Shown here piece after piece: positions 28,788-39,345 of a DNA stretch of 64,000 nt. The DNA lies in the NCBI GenBank assembly GCA_977006965.1, contig OZ345374.1:868001-932000 (forward strand). Direction: 5' to 3'. Made by a program: the position numbers and the translations under genes. The DNA is from Phymatolithon calcareum. Lineage: Eukaryota; Rhodophyta; Florideophyceae; Hapalidiales. Positions within the stretch are counted from its first letter, which is position 1, and each line of letters begins with the position of its first letter. The notes beneath the pieces were generated by a model. It was given only the letters and a program-made list of their open reading frames with translations. It was not told the origin of the DNA and made no database searches.

Positions 28788-31700
28788 ATGTCCAACTGCT
28801 GCTGCTGCACCGATGGTCCGTCACTGGCGGACGACCCAAGAGTTATATTCTCCATCTACTTCATCGCCTTCATTCCCCTCGCGTTCATTTACGGCCTAGA
28901 CTTCATCACCGATAAGTGGAGGCCGATCCGTGACACCCGTCGCAATGGAAAGATACAGTTATTCTTCTCATTGCCTTCTTTGGGATGCATCATCTATTAC
29001 ATCGATCTCCAAATTAAGAACAGAGACTACAAGGAAGCTGCGGCGGCAATCGCCGTGGCCGTGTTCAACAGTTACCACGTTTTGCGTACAGTATGGGGAC
29101 TCGTTCTACTGTACGAATTCCGTAACTGGAACATTTCTGCTCTCAGATGTCTTGTCAGGCTGGGTTATAGTGCTCCTCGCTATGAGTATTCTTACGATGT
29201 CAAGAACATGCTTTCGGAAATGAAGGCGTACCGCCCTCTTTTCCGCCTGGCCGAGAAACTGAAGACCAGCTTTGGTTTTGTATGCACATGGTTGTATTCC
29301 TGGAGACAGTGTACCTCCCTTTCGTCCGTCTCAACCGAATCGAATTCTTCTTCATCTGCACGGACTGACGACATGGTGTACGAAAATCGGACTTGTTTAT
29401 CTCGTCTTTCTACTGTCCTGCAGCTCGTGAAGAACAATTGTTCGTATCGTCTTTCTACTGTCCTCTTTTTCATGAAGAACAGGGTGCCGCACTTTTATAA
29501 TTGGGTGATGGGGAACATGGAAGAGGAGGAATATTCTAATGCCGAGTCTTTGGAGGATATCGAGAGGACTGTGGATTGTCACATGGTCGTCAATAGCTCA
29601 CTTATTGACAACGAATTCTCCAATGCCGAGCTTCCCGTACGACTTGTACCCTTCTCACGAGTGCGTCACAACGATCCGGAAAGACACAGCGCTATGGCAC
29701 GCATTGTCGCATCTTTTCTGAAGTCGACAAAGCCTGAGGAGTGCTCTGCTCGATGGCTCGTATCGTTTCTCGCACGATTTGGGTATCGTTGGCTCGAAGA
29801 GACTAGAGGTTTAGGTTTGGAAGATACTGAGTCAGGAACAGAGTTGCAGAGAGAGAAACGGAAGATGTCCCAACATCTCGCTATTGTCGTATCTGCACAC
29901 ACAACTCAAGGATCAGTAGAAAACAATGGATCTACTGAGAAGTTTGTCACATTGTTCCCGCCATATCACGAATACTGCACGGGTTATAGACTTTCCAGCA
30001 TTGCACGTTTCGATATCACGGAGCGATGCATGCTTCCTTTCAAAATGAACGGAAACGTTGACGAGATATTATTTTTCTGGCAACTTGAGGCGACTATCAG
30101 AGACGCCGCCAAAGATGATTGGCACAAGACGTCTTTAAACAAGCTCTCTGATAAGGAGCGGACTGCTGTTGAAAACGTCACAGCTGACCAGCTGGTCTAT
30201 TTTGCATCGCTCATGGAAAACGCCATCGGTTCTGGAAAAGAAGACGACTGGGTTTTTCGGAATAATCGTGCAACTGTGAACTGGGGACGCATAAATGCAG
30301 GGTTTGATACTCTCATGTACCAGCTTGGTAACGACAATGGGGAAGACCAAGAAGGGTTCTTGCAGCCTCTACCGGTACGAAAAGAGGTGTTGTCTTATCT
30401 CCTCTGGGAGACCAACCCCAACTGTCTGATGCTTCAGACAAGCGTTCATGTGGACAATTGTCTTGCATTGGAGTACGGAGAGAGACATGGACTGTATCTG
30501 GAAGAAAACAATGGGAATTCTCATGTCGGTGAGCCTGAACCCGCAATATCGGTGTTTGAGAAACAGTACGATATTGAAATGAAGCGACTACGTCGAGACG
30601 TAGGGGATCCACGCACAAATGTGTTCGAGTCGATATCGCAAGATATCCCTCGCTTCATTGGATCTGTGGCAGAGACTGTGAGAAGTATTTTGGCATCATG
30701 GGTTGCTGAAAATGAAGCGGAAGCGGAGGGATGGTATGCAAGTATTGCACCAGTCGGTATCAGATTCTTGTGCAGCAAACAACTATGCTCTGCATTTTCC
30801 GAAATGCCATGGTGGTCAACAAGCAAAATGCAAAGTTTGTGCGTGAGGCTTGTTTGGGAAGTTCAGTCGCATTTGCAGTGGAGGGTCAGAGGAGAGATGG
30901 GGCGGAAAACCGAAGATATTCGTCAGTCGCCGTTCCTAATCATGCTCTTCATTCTTGGATTTCCATGCTTGAAAATGGAAAGAACAAAGGATGAGAGTGC
31001 TTCCTCAGATTCAAGTCATGGAAACGAGACAATCGAGTTTGAAGATGGTATTATAGTGAAGCCAGTCGCAGGTCCCCAGGAGCTGCACATTTTGTTCACA
31101 TGTGACCAAGAGTCCAATACAATGTCGGTCATCTTCCGTCCAGAGTGTCCAGTTTTCAACTGGCAAGAGTGGAAAGACGCTGTCATGGGGAGGCTTGCTG
31201 CCAAAAAGGATTGGCGATCGAGTCGACTATTTTCGAGAAATGAACTGCTTCGAACAGAGGCAAATCATTCAAATATTTGTTCTCCTGTGAAGTACATTGC
31301 CCCAGAAACGCTTGGAAAAGACTACGGGTTGAAGTATTGGTCCGGGTGGCCACCGTTTATGCCCCAGATTGCCGAATTTGAGATACGAAACTTGGTCGAG
31401 GAGAAATATGGGTCGAGGGATTCGGAAGCTATGGAACATAAGTCTATTGAATGCATCGGCGCTCTGAATGCCGCTATGGATATTCATTTCCAGGAGAGAA
31501 CTATGTATTTAGATGGACATCAAGCGATGGAAGAAGACCGTGCAGATGATGCCCTAAAACTATTTGGACGCTGTATTGGAGAAGATGGCCACAGAGAAGC
31601 ACTAAAAGATGCTTTTGGTCTTGTCATCAGGAGAAGCCCAGTATGCGACACACAACTGGTTGTCCTGGAGACGGCGATGGATGCGCAATTCAAGAATCTT

Positions 31701-32963
31701 GTGAATCGAAGCGATATCGAGGAGCGTAATAGACGAGTCGACGAGATTGATCTTGCGATGCTTTCGGATTACTTCGAGCGCATTTTCGAGAAAACGAGTT
31801 CCGAAGACGCACTGAAGAAAAAGGCACTGGCACTGTTTTATAAAAATGGAGCAAATAAGGCGGTGCCCGAGGAAGCGATTCGAGCCATTGAAGCCGTCAT
31901 CGCGAATGGGGCTATGAGAAATTCAAATTCGCCGCTTCTTTTTTACCTTGCCATCGCATACCAAAGTCGTTTCCACGAATCGAAGGATGCAGCAGATCAG
32001 AAGATTGTGGCCAAATATTTACAGCGCTCGGGTGACTGTGGCTACTTCGATCGTAGCTATTATTTTTCATTGAACGTTGGTTACTTGCTCGAGAAGGGGT
32101 GTTTTGTGGGCCGCGACGCAGAACGCAAAAACGCAATGATCGAGATACTTTGTGAAGAGGTAGCGTGTGGAGATGAGAAAATGCTTCGCGCAATGGTTGA
32201 TCGACTTTTCGTGAAACCATCAACATCTGAGGAAGGTACGAATGAAGTCGATGGACATGAGCAAGTTTTCGGCATAGGTGCACATCCAAAACACGCCATG
32301 GCACTATACGATGAACTGTATGACGACCGACGTGCGTCCAAAAATCGTATAGGACTAATATATCACAAGGGAGCTACTGATGTGTCAGCGAATGCATCGG
32401 CGGCGGAGGAACAATATTCGGATGCCATAGAAATGGGAAACGAGGACGCACTGTGTAACATGGGTGTTCTCAAGTGCGGCACTACCGGACACGAGGCTGG
32501 CATGTCGTATTTGGAAAAGGCTGTGGAAGGAGGAAGCAGTACTGGAATGAATAATCTCGCGGTTGCTTACGAGCTTGGAAGGGGCGTTAATCGAAATGCT
32601 GTGGAGGCTGAGAGACTTTACAAGCAAGCTATTGAAGTGGATGAGAACCCAATTGCGATTTTCAATCTTGCGGTAATGTACATGTGGGGAGACCCTGAAG
32701 TTCGAAATGGGGAAAGCATCTGCGAGTCGCATAACATGGTCTCCGAGCTTATTGCCCCAGAAACGGAGCTCGAGCCTTTGTACACTCTCCAAGATCAAGT
32801 AAGAAGATTTTTCGTATTGAGAAGCAGTGAAACAGAACCTGTTTTGTCGCGGAGAGTCGAACTTGAAGAATTGGATGAGTGTCTTGCCTATGTGAAGATT
32901 CTCGAAACTGGTGGGGAAGAAATCGTGGGTTCTCATCAAGAAGGTGTAGAGGCTTGCATTTAG
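28788..32963 (+). CDS. Large membrane protein with C-terminal Sel1-like repeats (1391 codons)
   Basis: The single open frame starts MSNCCCCTDG; the cysteine run could be palmitoylated. Hydrophobic segments at about residues 19–41, 57–75 and 85–112 are probable membrane spans. Residues 180–270 are serine-rich and contain a short repeat (RLSTVLQLVKNN / RLSTVLFFMKNR). Residues 390–950 form a long domain I do not recognise. The C-terminal third has Sel1-like alpha-helical repeats (LGLIYHKGA type, then EDALCNMGVLKCG, STGMNNLAVAYELGRG and NPIAIFNLAVMYMWG). Sel1 repeats usually act as protein-interaction scaffolds, for example in ER-associated degradation, but similarity to SEL1L is limited to the repeats. 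The start is chosen as the first ATG; the frame is free of stops. Confidence 0.85.
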   Translation: MSNCCCCTDGPSLADDPRVIFSIYFIAFIPLAFIYGLDFITDKWRPIRDTRRNGKIQLFFSLPSLGCIIYYIDLQIKNRDYKEAAAAIAVAVFNSYHVLRTVWGLVLLYEFRNWNISALRCLVRLGYSAPRYEYSYDVKNMLSEMKAYRPLFRLAEKLKTSFGFVCTWLYSWRQCTSLSSVSTESNSSSSARTDDMVYENRTCLSRLSTVLQLVKNNCSYRLSTVLFFMKNRVPHFYNWVMGNMEEEEYSNAESLEDIERTVDCHMVVNSSLIDNEFSNAELPVRLVPFSRVRHNDPERHSAMARIVASFLKSTKPEECSARWLVSFLARFGYRWLEETRGLGLEDTESGTELQREKRKMSQHLAIVVSAHTTQGSVENNGSTEKFVTLFPPYHEYCTGYRLSSIARFDITERCMLPFKMNGNVDEILFFWQLEATIRDAAKDDWHKTSLNKLSDKERTAVENVTADQLVYFASLMENAIGSGKEDDWVFRNNRATVNWGRINAGFDTLMYQLGNDNGEDQEGFLQPLPVRKEVLSYLLWETNPNCLMLQTSVHVDNCLALEYGERHGLYLEENNGNSHVGEPEPAISVFEKQYDIEMKRLRRDVGDPRTNVFESISQDIPRFIGSVAETVRSILASWVAENEAEAEGWYASIAPVGIRFLCSKQLCSAFSEMPWWSTSKMQSLCVRLVWEVQSHLQWRVRGEMGRKTEDIRQSPFLIMLFILGFPCLKMERTKDESASSDSSHGNETIEFEDGIIVKPVAGPQELHILFTCDQESNTMSVIFRPECPVFNWQEWKDAVMGRLAAKKDWRSSRLFSRNELLRTEANHSNICSPVKYIAPETLGKDYGLKYWSGWPPFMPQIAEFEIRNLVEEKYGSRDSEAMEHKSIECIGALNAAMDIHFQERTMYLDGHQAMEEDRADDALKLFGRCIGEDGHREALKDAFGLVIRRSPVCDTQLVVLETAMDAQFKNLVNRSDIEERNRRVDEIDLAMLSDYFERIFEKTSSEDALKKKALALFYKNGANKAVPEEAIRAIEAVIANGAMRNSNSPLLFYLAIAYQSRFHESKDAADQKIVAKYLQRSGDCGYFDRSYYFSLNVGYLLEKGCFVGRDAERKNAMIEILCEEVACGDEKMLRAMVDRLFVKPSTSEEGTNEVDGHEQVFGIGAHPKHAMALYDELYDDRRASKNRIGLIYHKGATDVSANASAAEEQYSDAIEMGNEDALCNMGVLKCGTTGHEAGMSYLEKAVEGGSSTGMNNLAVAYELGRGVNRNAVEAERLYKQAIEVDENPIAIFNLAVMYMWGDPEVRNGESICESHNMVSELIAPETELEPLYTLQDQVRRFFVLRSSETEPVLSRRVELEELDECLAYVKILETGGEEIVGSHQEGVEACI

Positions 32964-35165
32964 TTACCTTTCGTTTGCTTCATAATCCTAGTTTTTTTTG
33001 CAACTGTTTAGTTGTTTATTTGAAAGCCCTCATTAACACTCCTAAGACTGTACGGGAGCAGTTTTCCATAGCTTTTTCATTCTAGTATATGGCCTGGTCC
33101 CTAATACAGGACTCGTCGTTCTCCATATTGTCAATTATGGTGACGCTGTGGAGTTGTTTGGAGCCTAATGCCTTTTGGTCTCCAGGTGGCGCTCTGCTGC
33201 CGTTCCGAATTTATGCGATATTAGCGTCATGCTCACTTGAGGGAACCTGCCCCTTGCGTATTTTATGGCCAGCTGTCGATGTCTCACCTTGGAAAACCTG
33301 AGGATAGCAGGGATATCATCCGGTTTGTCGTACGGTATTTTCCTCTTTCTTCTTGCTTCGAGCCTCGTGCCTTCTTTTGCGAACAGTATTCGTCGGAGTT
33401 GGTCTGGAGCTTTCCCTTCCTGCATATGTTTGAAGGGGGGCGCGAACTGTTCTTTTCATAAGATTAGTGCAGTGGTTGTTCAGGATGACAAACAGACACA
33501 TGCGATACGAAGAATAAATCGAACCGCTCCGTGCTGGGCGTCCATGTAGATGATAATATCATGCTATGTTTTTGCCATTGTCTTCTTTTCATGAATTTGC
33601 AATGCAACATTGGTGACGCCGAAGACAATCGGTGAACAGCTCCAGATCAAGGTCACAAGGAATGTGGCCTTGAAAAAACCTATTTGTCTAACCTGATACC
33701 AAGACGTTTTGTTTATGGAAAGGTGGCAAACATTGATAGTTTACGACATATTAATTCCTCCGTTTCATGTATGCCCAGGTTTTAGTTTTGGAAACCAGCG
33801 CTGTCGCGGTTGAAGGAAAGACTGCAACGTGGGATAGCGAAGCAGGCTTGGGGACTGCTTGTCCTATTACACCTTGTGCAAGGTCTGCAGTTTACTCGAA
33901 ACATTAAAGCGAGACTTTGGGGACATTGCGTTCACGGCGTCCAGGGTCTATTTCCACGTAGACGGTGAGCTGTAACGCTCTTCTCCTTACTGCAGTTTCA
34001 GACAACATCTGTTCACTCCTATGATCTCCAGCCGGAGAACCGGATTTCCGTAGCTGGAGACGCGAAGGTGCTTGACAAAAAGCAAAGAAAGCAATGGGGG
34101 ACGGGTTAGTGGTAAAACCAAAAACGCCGCCAACTTAAAAGATGACCAGTCAAAATCCTGCACTGATCCGCGTCGCCGCGCGTATCGCACTCGGCAGTCG
34201 ACAGTTGGAGCACCAAAAGTTACCGTTCTGGACTCACTGTATTACGAGTGATCACTTTTCGGTAGAGGGGCGTTCGAAAACGCCTTTCTTCGTGACAACA
34301 CGTCTGTATAAATACACAGGTGACCGGCGTAATGGCGCGATGCTACAAATTTTCTAACATCACGCGACTATATCGCTCACCTGTCCACCAACCTGCACCT
34401 CTTCACCAGATATCAATCAACGACATTGGGCTGCCCTGCACTCCTCCTTTCTTTCTTTTTTATTGCAGAAGGCATACCTCCTCGCTAATTACCGCAACAA
34501 ACCGAACCAGATTCGCGACATCGTGCAAGACCGACAGGAGTTCGACATTGTGCAATGCCGGTGGCAAAGCGTTTCTCTTCGCCCTGTGCTCTTGAACATC
34601 GGTCAGCACCTCAGCCTTGGGACACCATTCCCATAGCACCTCGGTGACCTTCTTTGTCTGTTTTTACATAACGCATGATCGACACCAGTAGCGAGCGTTT
34701 TTCCTCCAAATTATCGTCAGCCTCGCCCTTCCTGACCAAAAGCCTCCCTCCTCTAGACCCCATCATGCGCATTTCGTACCATGCCGCGCTCTTGCCACTC
34801 ATTCCTCATTCAGTTCTCCGTACCACAGCACCACGATGCTCCCAGGTGCCCTTGCACTGTAGCTCCACTGCTCGCAACCACATCAACGGGATACTCTTCG
34901 GCACTGACCGTTCGTACAGGAAGCCCGTACATAGTGCTAAGCGAGGTCAACACGACCGCAATGCTCGCGAAGTGGCGTCGATTGATCGTTCCACGCATCC
35001 GGTTCACCAATAATGTGAAGACGATGTGCACTGCGAAGACATATCCGCGGTCCATGTGCTTGCGCTTGCCACCCGTTTCCAGAGTGCCTAAACCGCCCGT
35101 TCCTGCTGCCATGAGTATTGTGCTTGCGCTTGACACCTGTGTCCGCCGTGTCCACACAGACGTCG
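30426..35165. repeat. Segmental duplication block B, copy 2
   Basis: Direct repeat of 9172–14385. The duplication must originally have reached further 5' because this gene copy is complete. In copy 1 the part before codon 548 has been lost at the gypsy junction. Confidence 0.9.
32964..34370. other. No intact gene; copy-specific insertion at about 32985–33455
   Basis: After the Sel1 stop, copy 1 runs CTTTCGTCTG–TTTTCATAAG directly. This copy has about 470 extra bases between the same words. The insertion has no clear inverted ends. Its minus strand has an 86-codon frame (33165–33425) rich in Lys/Arg that may be a gene fragment. The remainder aligns with 11745–12160 and 12985–13600 and is non-coding. 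Confidence 0.5.
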
Positions 35166-35286
35166 CAGTAAACAACAGAGAATAGTGTGGAACATGTTGT
35201 TCAAGTAAGTTGAGGATTTTGTAAAAGAAATTCGCTTCTGGACGTGTTCTTAGCTCCCTGTCCTGACATCCCTCTGAAATGGTCAA
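34370..35286 (-). pseudogene. Decayed minus-strand gene, family copy 2
   Basis: This is the paralogue of 13616–14900. Coding-like segments from high to low coordinates are a hydrophobic YVFAVHIVFTLLVNRMRG, then FASIAVVLTSLSTMYGLPV and ASSGATVQGHLGAS (frame 34810–35286). Next come RRLLVRKGEADDNLEEKRS-like sequence (34611–34802) and a segment with VLTDVQEHRAKRNALPPAL. Frames change between segments, so it is decayed or spliced. Two hydrophobic stretches suggest a membrane protein. Function unknown. Confidence 0.4.
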
Positions 35287-35289
35287 GGA

Positions 35290-36140
35290 TGCTGGTATTC
35301 TTCATCAAGAGAGCACTGTTGTGGAGCAAGTATCATGGGACATGTATGCAGGTATATTGCCATTGTGCACCTGCTGTCACACCTGGATATTGGACAGATT
35401 AGTCCACCGAATTATGGAAAAGCGGGGACTGCTTCCGTGCGGGCTTGCGTGCTAGGCGCGCGTATCCTCGCAAGCGGTCACACGCGTGAATTTCCGCTCG
35501 ACCGCAGTGGCGCCTGCGAGATCGGATGAGCGGACTTGGCGCGGTGCCCTCTCGGACACTAGGGCGAGCACCTGGTCTTTTCAAAGGGAGCGCTTGTGGA
35601 TTACGCGCTCAATGAGGTCATGTGACAACCAGGCGCATGCAAGAAGAATTCGAAGGTCGTGGCGGTGGCGCGAGAGCGGAGTGGCGTAAGGTTGCAACTT
35701 TAACTTTGGGTGGCTCTCGACTCGGGAGCGCTCGCCGTCCCCTTGCAATTGGAGAATGGAATGTGATTTCGTATTGTTGCGTGCGTGTTTCAATGCGCAC
35801 GAGATGTTGCAGTTGGATATTTGCCGCCCTGGAACGATCGGCGCGCTCTCGCGCAATCACTGCCGCACCCCTGAGGGACATCGGGGAAGTTCCCCACGTG
35901 TTGTGGGTGTGGAGGGTGTTTAGGCTCGGACCATGGACGAGCTAGCGAAAGGAGGGCATCGATCTGTGGGCTTCTGGAGGTGGTTGTACGTTTGACGGCT
36001 ACTGGAGCTGATTTGTCTGTTGTTTGAGCTGTCTGCTCAGGCTGAAGGTAAAGTCGCGGCTGTTGTTCGCGTCGAGGTTGTGGCCTCTGTGCTACAGTAC
36101 TGTATGTTGAAAAGCGATCGTGCGGGGTTAGCACGACAGT
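35290..36140. other. No gene resolved
   Basis: Several overlapping open frames of 60–115 codons exist on both strands at 35580–36130. None shows a motif or a conserved copy. The codon pattern is GC-rich, so long chance frames are expected. Confidence 0.35.
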
Positions 36141-36202
36141 GCTGTTTATTCAATGAATCTCCATATTTTTAGAAAAATACTGAGATTCATTGGATAAACA
36201 GC
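36141..36202. repeat. 62-bp hairpin
   Basis: The arms GCTGTTTATTCAATGAATCT… and its reverse complement pair with one mismatch over 21 bp. The inner TATTTTTAGAAAAATA continues the stem. Confidence 0.85.
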
Positions 36203-36910
36203 AAAAACAAGGTGTTTTCATTAAATATTTGTAAGTTTGCGACTGTAAGTAGAAATGATGGCCCATTATTGGATATCTAAATCATAAGGCGGCGCCATAA
36301 TTTTGAATACTGTACAGCAGCCATGGCTGTAAATCAGCTTGAGCTACAGTACTCCCGCTTATTACCGAGACAGATCAAGACTTCCAGAGGATCGATACTG
36401 TAGTTCTGGAAGTAAATTTAACCTAATGATCGTTGCCATAGTACTGCATCGCACTATTACTGTATCCTTCTATTAAGTAAAAAAAAACACTACTGTAGCG
36501 CACAAGATATCTACAGTACAGTACCAGCTCGAATCGCGTAATTCCTGATTGGATGTAGACAGCACTTCATTACTGTACGTCAATTTCCATTACTGTAAAT
36601 TGGCGGTGAATACCGCGGGCGGTATTCTGTAATACAGATGAGTGAAATGCAGATTATACATCTCATGCCACCTGCCTTACAGTTGACCCCATACCGTGCA
36701 CTCAAAACTTCATCCACAATCAAACAACATCACTCTATGAAACGTTCAAGCCTAAGCAGACCTGTACGCCAATTGCGCAAGATTCGCGGCTTGTTGAAGG
36801 GCGACACGAAATAGCAACCAAAGAGCTCTTTGAAAGCGCGCAAAAAAGTTTAACTTTTTGCAATCCCTCGCCGCACAATTGTGCCATACTGTACAGTAGC
36901 AATTCCCACC
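36203..36910. other. Intergenic stretch dense in TACTGTA/TACAGTA words
   Basis: Between about 36096 and 36900 I count some thirteen occurrences of TACTGTA or its complement, for example at 36310, 36400, 36460, 36490, 36512 (two overlapping), 36571, 36594 and 36890 (two overlapping). No gene is visible. It forms the upstream region of the kinase that follows. Confidence 0.6.
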
Positions 36911-36914
36911 ACAA

Positions 36915-38450
36915 TTGGGGCACATCCCAATGTCCTCCCTCCCCGCCCCCCCGGGACCTGTTTCCCCCGCCGGTTCTCGTGTCCGCAGTCGCATATCGTT
37001 TTCCCGTCGTTCCGTCGAAGCCGTCCCGGTATCCACCCAACCCCCTCGTGTCGTCCGCGCGCACTCTCAACCGCGAGTTGCACCTGTCCTCCCCCGTCAG
37101 CGTCGTCGTCGGAATCGCGAAATGGACGAATCCGCCGTAGCAGCGCTCGAATCCGCCGGCTACGCCGTCGTCAGCGAGTTGAGTGACGGCAGTTTCGGCG
37201 CCGTTTACCGGGCCACACGTCTGCGGGACGGACTGCATGTGGCGGCGAAGGCGGTGCGTCGCGAGCGGTTGAATGCAGGGGAGGAACATGCCGTTCGCGC
37301 GCAGGCGGCTACGCTTGCGGGATTGCGACATAGACATCTTGTGGCACTTGTGGATGCGTTTGAACATCCGAAGTATATCTTTCATGTGTTTGAATTTCTG
37401 CATGGCGGCGATCTGTTCGATCGGCTTGAGGCGCGTGGTCGACCGTTTACGGAACATCAGGCGCTTGAACTTGCGGCGCAGATTTTGCGGGCTGTGGGGT
37501 ATTTGCATTCGCGACGGGCGGCACATCGCGATATTAAGCTTGAAAATTTTGTGTTTGAAACTGTGCATACCGCACGTGCGCCGGTGTTGAAGCTGATTGA
37601 TTTCGATCTTTTGCTCGTTCGTGGACGAGATGCTCCTCCGGGGGCGACATGTACGGATATGTGCGGTACTGTGTTGTATGTACCTCCTGAATTGGCCGCG
37701 GCTCGTGAGTATGTGCCGGAGGAGGCTGATATGTGGGCTGTTGGTGTGGTGCTTTATGTTCTGTTGTGCTTTGAAATGCCGTTTCAAGGTCGCCTTCCTC
37801 GCGATATTTTACGCGAGGTGCGGAATGCATCGCCTAGTTTCGCGGGACCCATGTGGAAATTGGTCAGTCGACGGACGCGTGAGTTGGTGGAGAATTTATT
37901 GTCCAAATCTGGTGCCGCACGACCGGCGGCGGAGGAGGCTTTGTCACGCGTGGAGATGATTGCAACTGGTCCGGTTCCAGTACCGAGACATGTGACGTTG
38001 TCGTTGAGAAGTATGAGTGCTCGGATTATGGTGCGTGGGAAGAGAAGGACGAGAAGAAGTCGTGTACGAAATGAAGTGGACCTTGCGAATCATCCGTTTT
38101 TAAATCAGGATCGCGCCAGTCAGGATGAGTTGGATACTCTTGTGTGTTACGATCATCCACGGTTGCAGCCGAGTTATACACAAGAGGGACGGGCAATGTA
38201 TGCTCGAAGTGGAAATGGGGTTGAAAGATTGGAGTATCAAAGGAAGATGCAGTCGGTGAATGATACAGGGTCGCCGAGCAAGGGACGGATGTCGCGGTTG
38301 TTGGGAAGTATTGGACCGGACGGATTTGCTAGGCATATGTCACCGAAAAGGAGGACGGATTTTAGTCCGGGGAGACGGAGTACGGGACCGTTAATGAAGC
38401 GATTTAGTCGGCATCCAAGTGAACGACCGATGGAAACAGGGTATTGTTAG
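36915..38450 (+). CDS. Ser/Thr protein kinase, CAMK-like, with DFD in place of DFG
   Basis: The 511-codon frame has a kinase domain at about residues 83–350. The glycine loop reads SDGSFGAVYRA, the ATP-binding lysine lies in VAAKAV (about residue 112), the catalytic loop is AHRDIKLENF (Asp about 206), and the APE motif appears as VPPEL. The metal-binding DFG is LIDFDLLL: the Asp is kept but Gly is replaced by Asp. Layout resembles CAMK/SNF1-like kinases. The C-terminal tail (residues 360–511) is basic and serine-rich without a recognised domain. The true start may be Met70 (37122), since residues 1–69 are proline/arginine-rich and upstream of the domain. A 350-codon frame on the opposite strand is a shadow. 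Confidence 0.85.
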   Translation: MGHIPMSSLPAPPGPVSPAGSRVRSRISFSRRSVEAVPVSTQPPRVVRAHSQPRVAPVLPRQRRRRNREMDESAVAALESAGYAVVSELSDGSFGAVYRATRLRDGLHVAAKAVRRERLNAGEEHAVRAQAATLAGLRHRHLVALVDAFEHPKYIFHVFEFLHGGDLFDRLEARGRPFTEHQALELAAQILRAVGYLHSRRAAHRDIKLENFVFETVHTARAPVLKLIDFDLLLVRGRDAPPGATCTDMCGTVLYVPPELAAAREYVPEEADMWAVGVVLYVLLCFEMPFQGRLPRDILREVRNASPSFAGPMWKLVSRRTRELVENLLSKSGAARPAAEEALSRVEMIATGPVPVPRHVTLSLRSMSARIMVRGKRRTRRSRVRNEVDLANHPFLNQDRASQDELDTLVCYDHPRLQPSYTQEGRAMYARSGNGVERLEYQRKMQSVNDTGSPSKGRMSRLLGSIGPDGFARHMSPKRRTDFSPGRRSTGPLMKRFSRHPSERPMETGYC

Positions 38451-39010
38451 CTTTTTGGATTTGCTGTGTAACTTGAGACGAACGGAATTTATTAACTGTT
38501 TTCACGGCCGATTAGTATCGTTTTCGTAACCTGCCGGTTGTGCTTCTAATTTTGTAACCAACATGTGATCCATTTCTGACCAACTGGTTCTATTGCAAGA
38601 ACCTTGTACCGTTTCAACTACGTTACAAGGCGGCGTGATTGCACACTCACCCTCTACGAATTTATTTCCTTTCCATATGCATTGCGAAGCCAGAGGGGCA
38701 CGCACGAAGAATGGCAAGGGCTAAGCACCGGGTCTTATACTTCAAGACCATGCACGTGCCGAACACCGCTTAGAAGTCGCCAAGATGCAGATCAATCTTT
38801 ATTTCAAATATTATCCGTTACGCCTCACAAGAACACATTTCCTCCCGCTGTTATCAACAAGCGCGCCTCAACGCTAGACAAACTTGTCTACGCAACCATT
38901 ATTCCGCTGCAGAAGTATCATTCCCGCCGCACAAATATCATTCCCGCATACTCCGCAATCATCCCTACATCTCGCCTTTCGCAAATATAAACTGAATCAC
39001 TCTGCCGCAA
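38451..39010. other. No gene seen; convergent 3' intergenic region
   Basis: The stretch lies between the 3' ends of the kinase (+) and SEC61B (-). A 128-codon plus frame (38604–38990) has no recognisable features. Confidence 0.5.
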
Positions 39011-39345
39011 TTACCGCAGCTTTGAAGAAATGTGCAACACGACCACGGCGGCAATGTAAACGAGGCTGGTGACAAGCACGGCCATGGGGCCAACCTTAAG
39101 CCCTGGGGCATCGTCGGCGTACATGCGCACCGAGAAAGAGTTGGCGCTACCGCCAGCCGCGGCGCGACCGGCATCATTGGATGTGCGCCCGCTGGCGGCG
39201 CTCGACCCTGCTGTCGCGCGGCTGTTGTTTCGAGTTAGGTAGAACGTACATGTCAGTTCGCTGGATGAATGAATGGTAACGATGACGCGGAGCAGGCGCT
39301 AACTTACCGACGAAGGCCGGATGGGGTGGGTCCGTTTCCTGCCAT
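39011..39345 (-). CDS. SEC61B: Sec61 translocon beta subunit, one 86-nt intron
   Basis: Exon 1 (39345–39308) encodes [12 protein letters not shown] plus two bases of the next codon and ends at CG|GTAAGT. The intron is 39222–39307 and ends CAACAG, with a CTAAC branch-like motif. Exon 2 (39221–39011) completes an 82-residue protein. It has a Ser/Ala/Gly-rich N-terminus, the family signature [13 protein letters not shown], and one C-terminal membrane helix ([19 protein letters not shown]) ending KLR. This is the normal size and layout of Sec61-beta, a tail-anchored subunit of the ER protein-conducting channel. The split codon gives a continuous frame, and total coding length (249 nt) is divisible by three. 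The exons are too short to appear as long open frames. Confidence 0.93.

Noticed and set aside
36735-37787. 350-codon open frame on the minus strand
   Set aside because: It lies antisense to the well-supported kinase gene; its product is low in acidic residues and shows no motif. It is a shadow of GC-rich codons.
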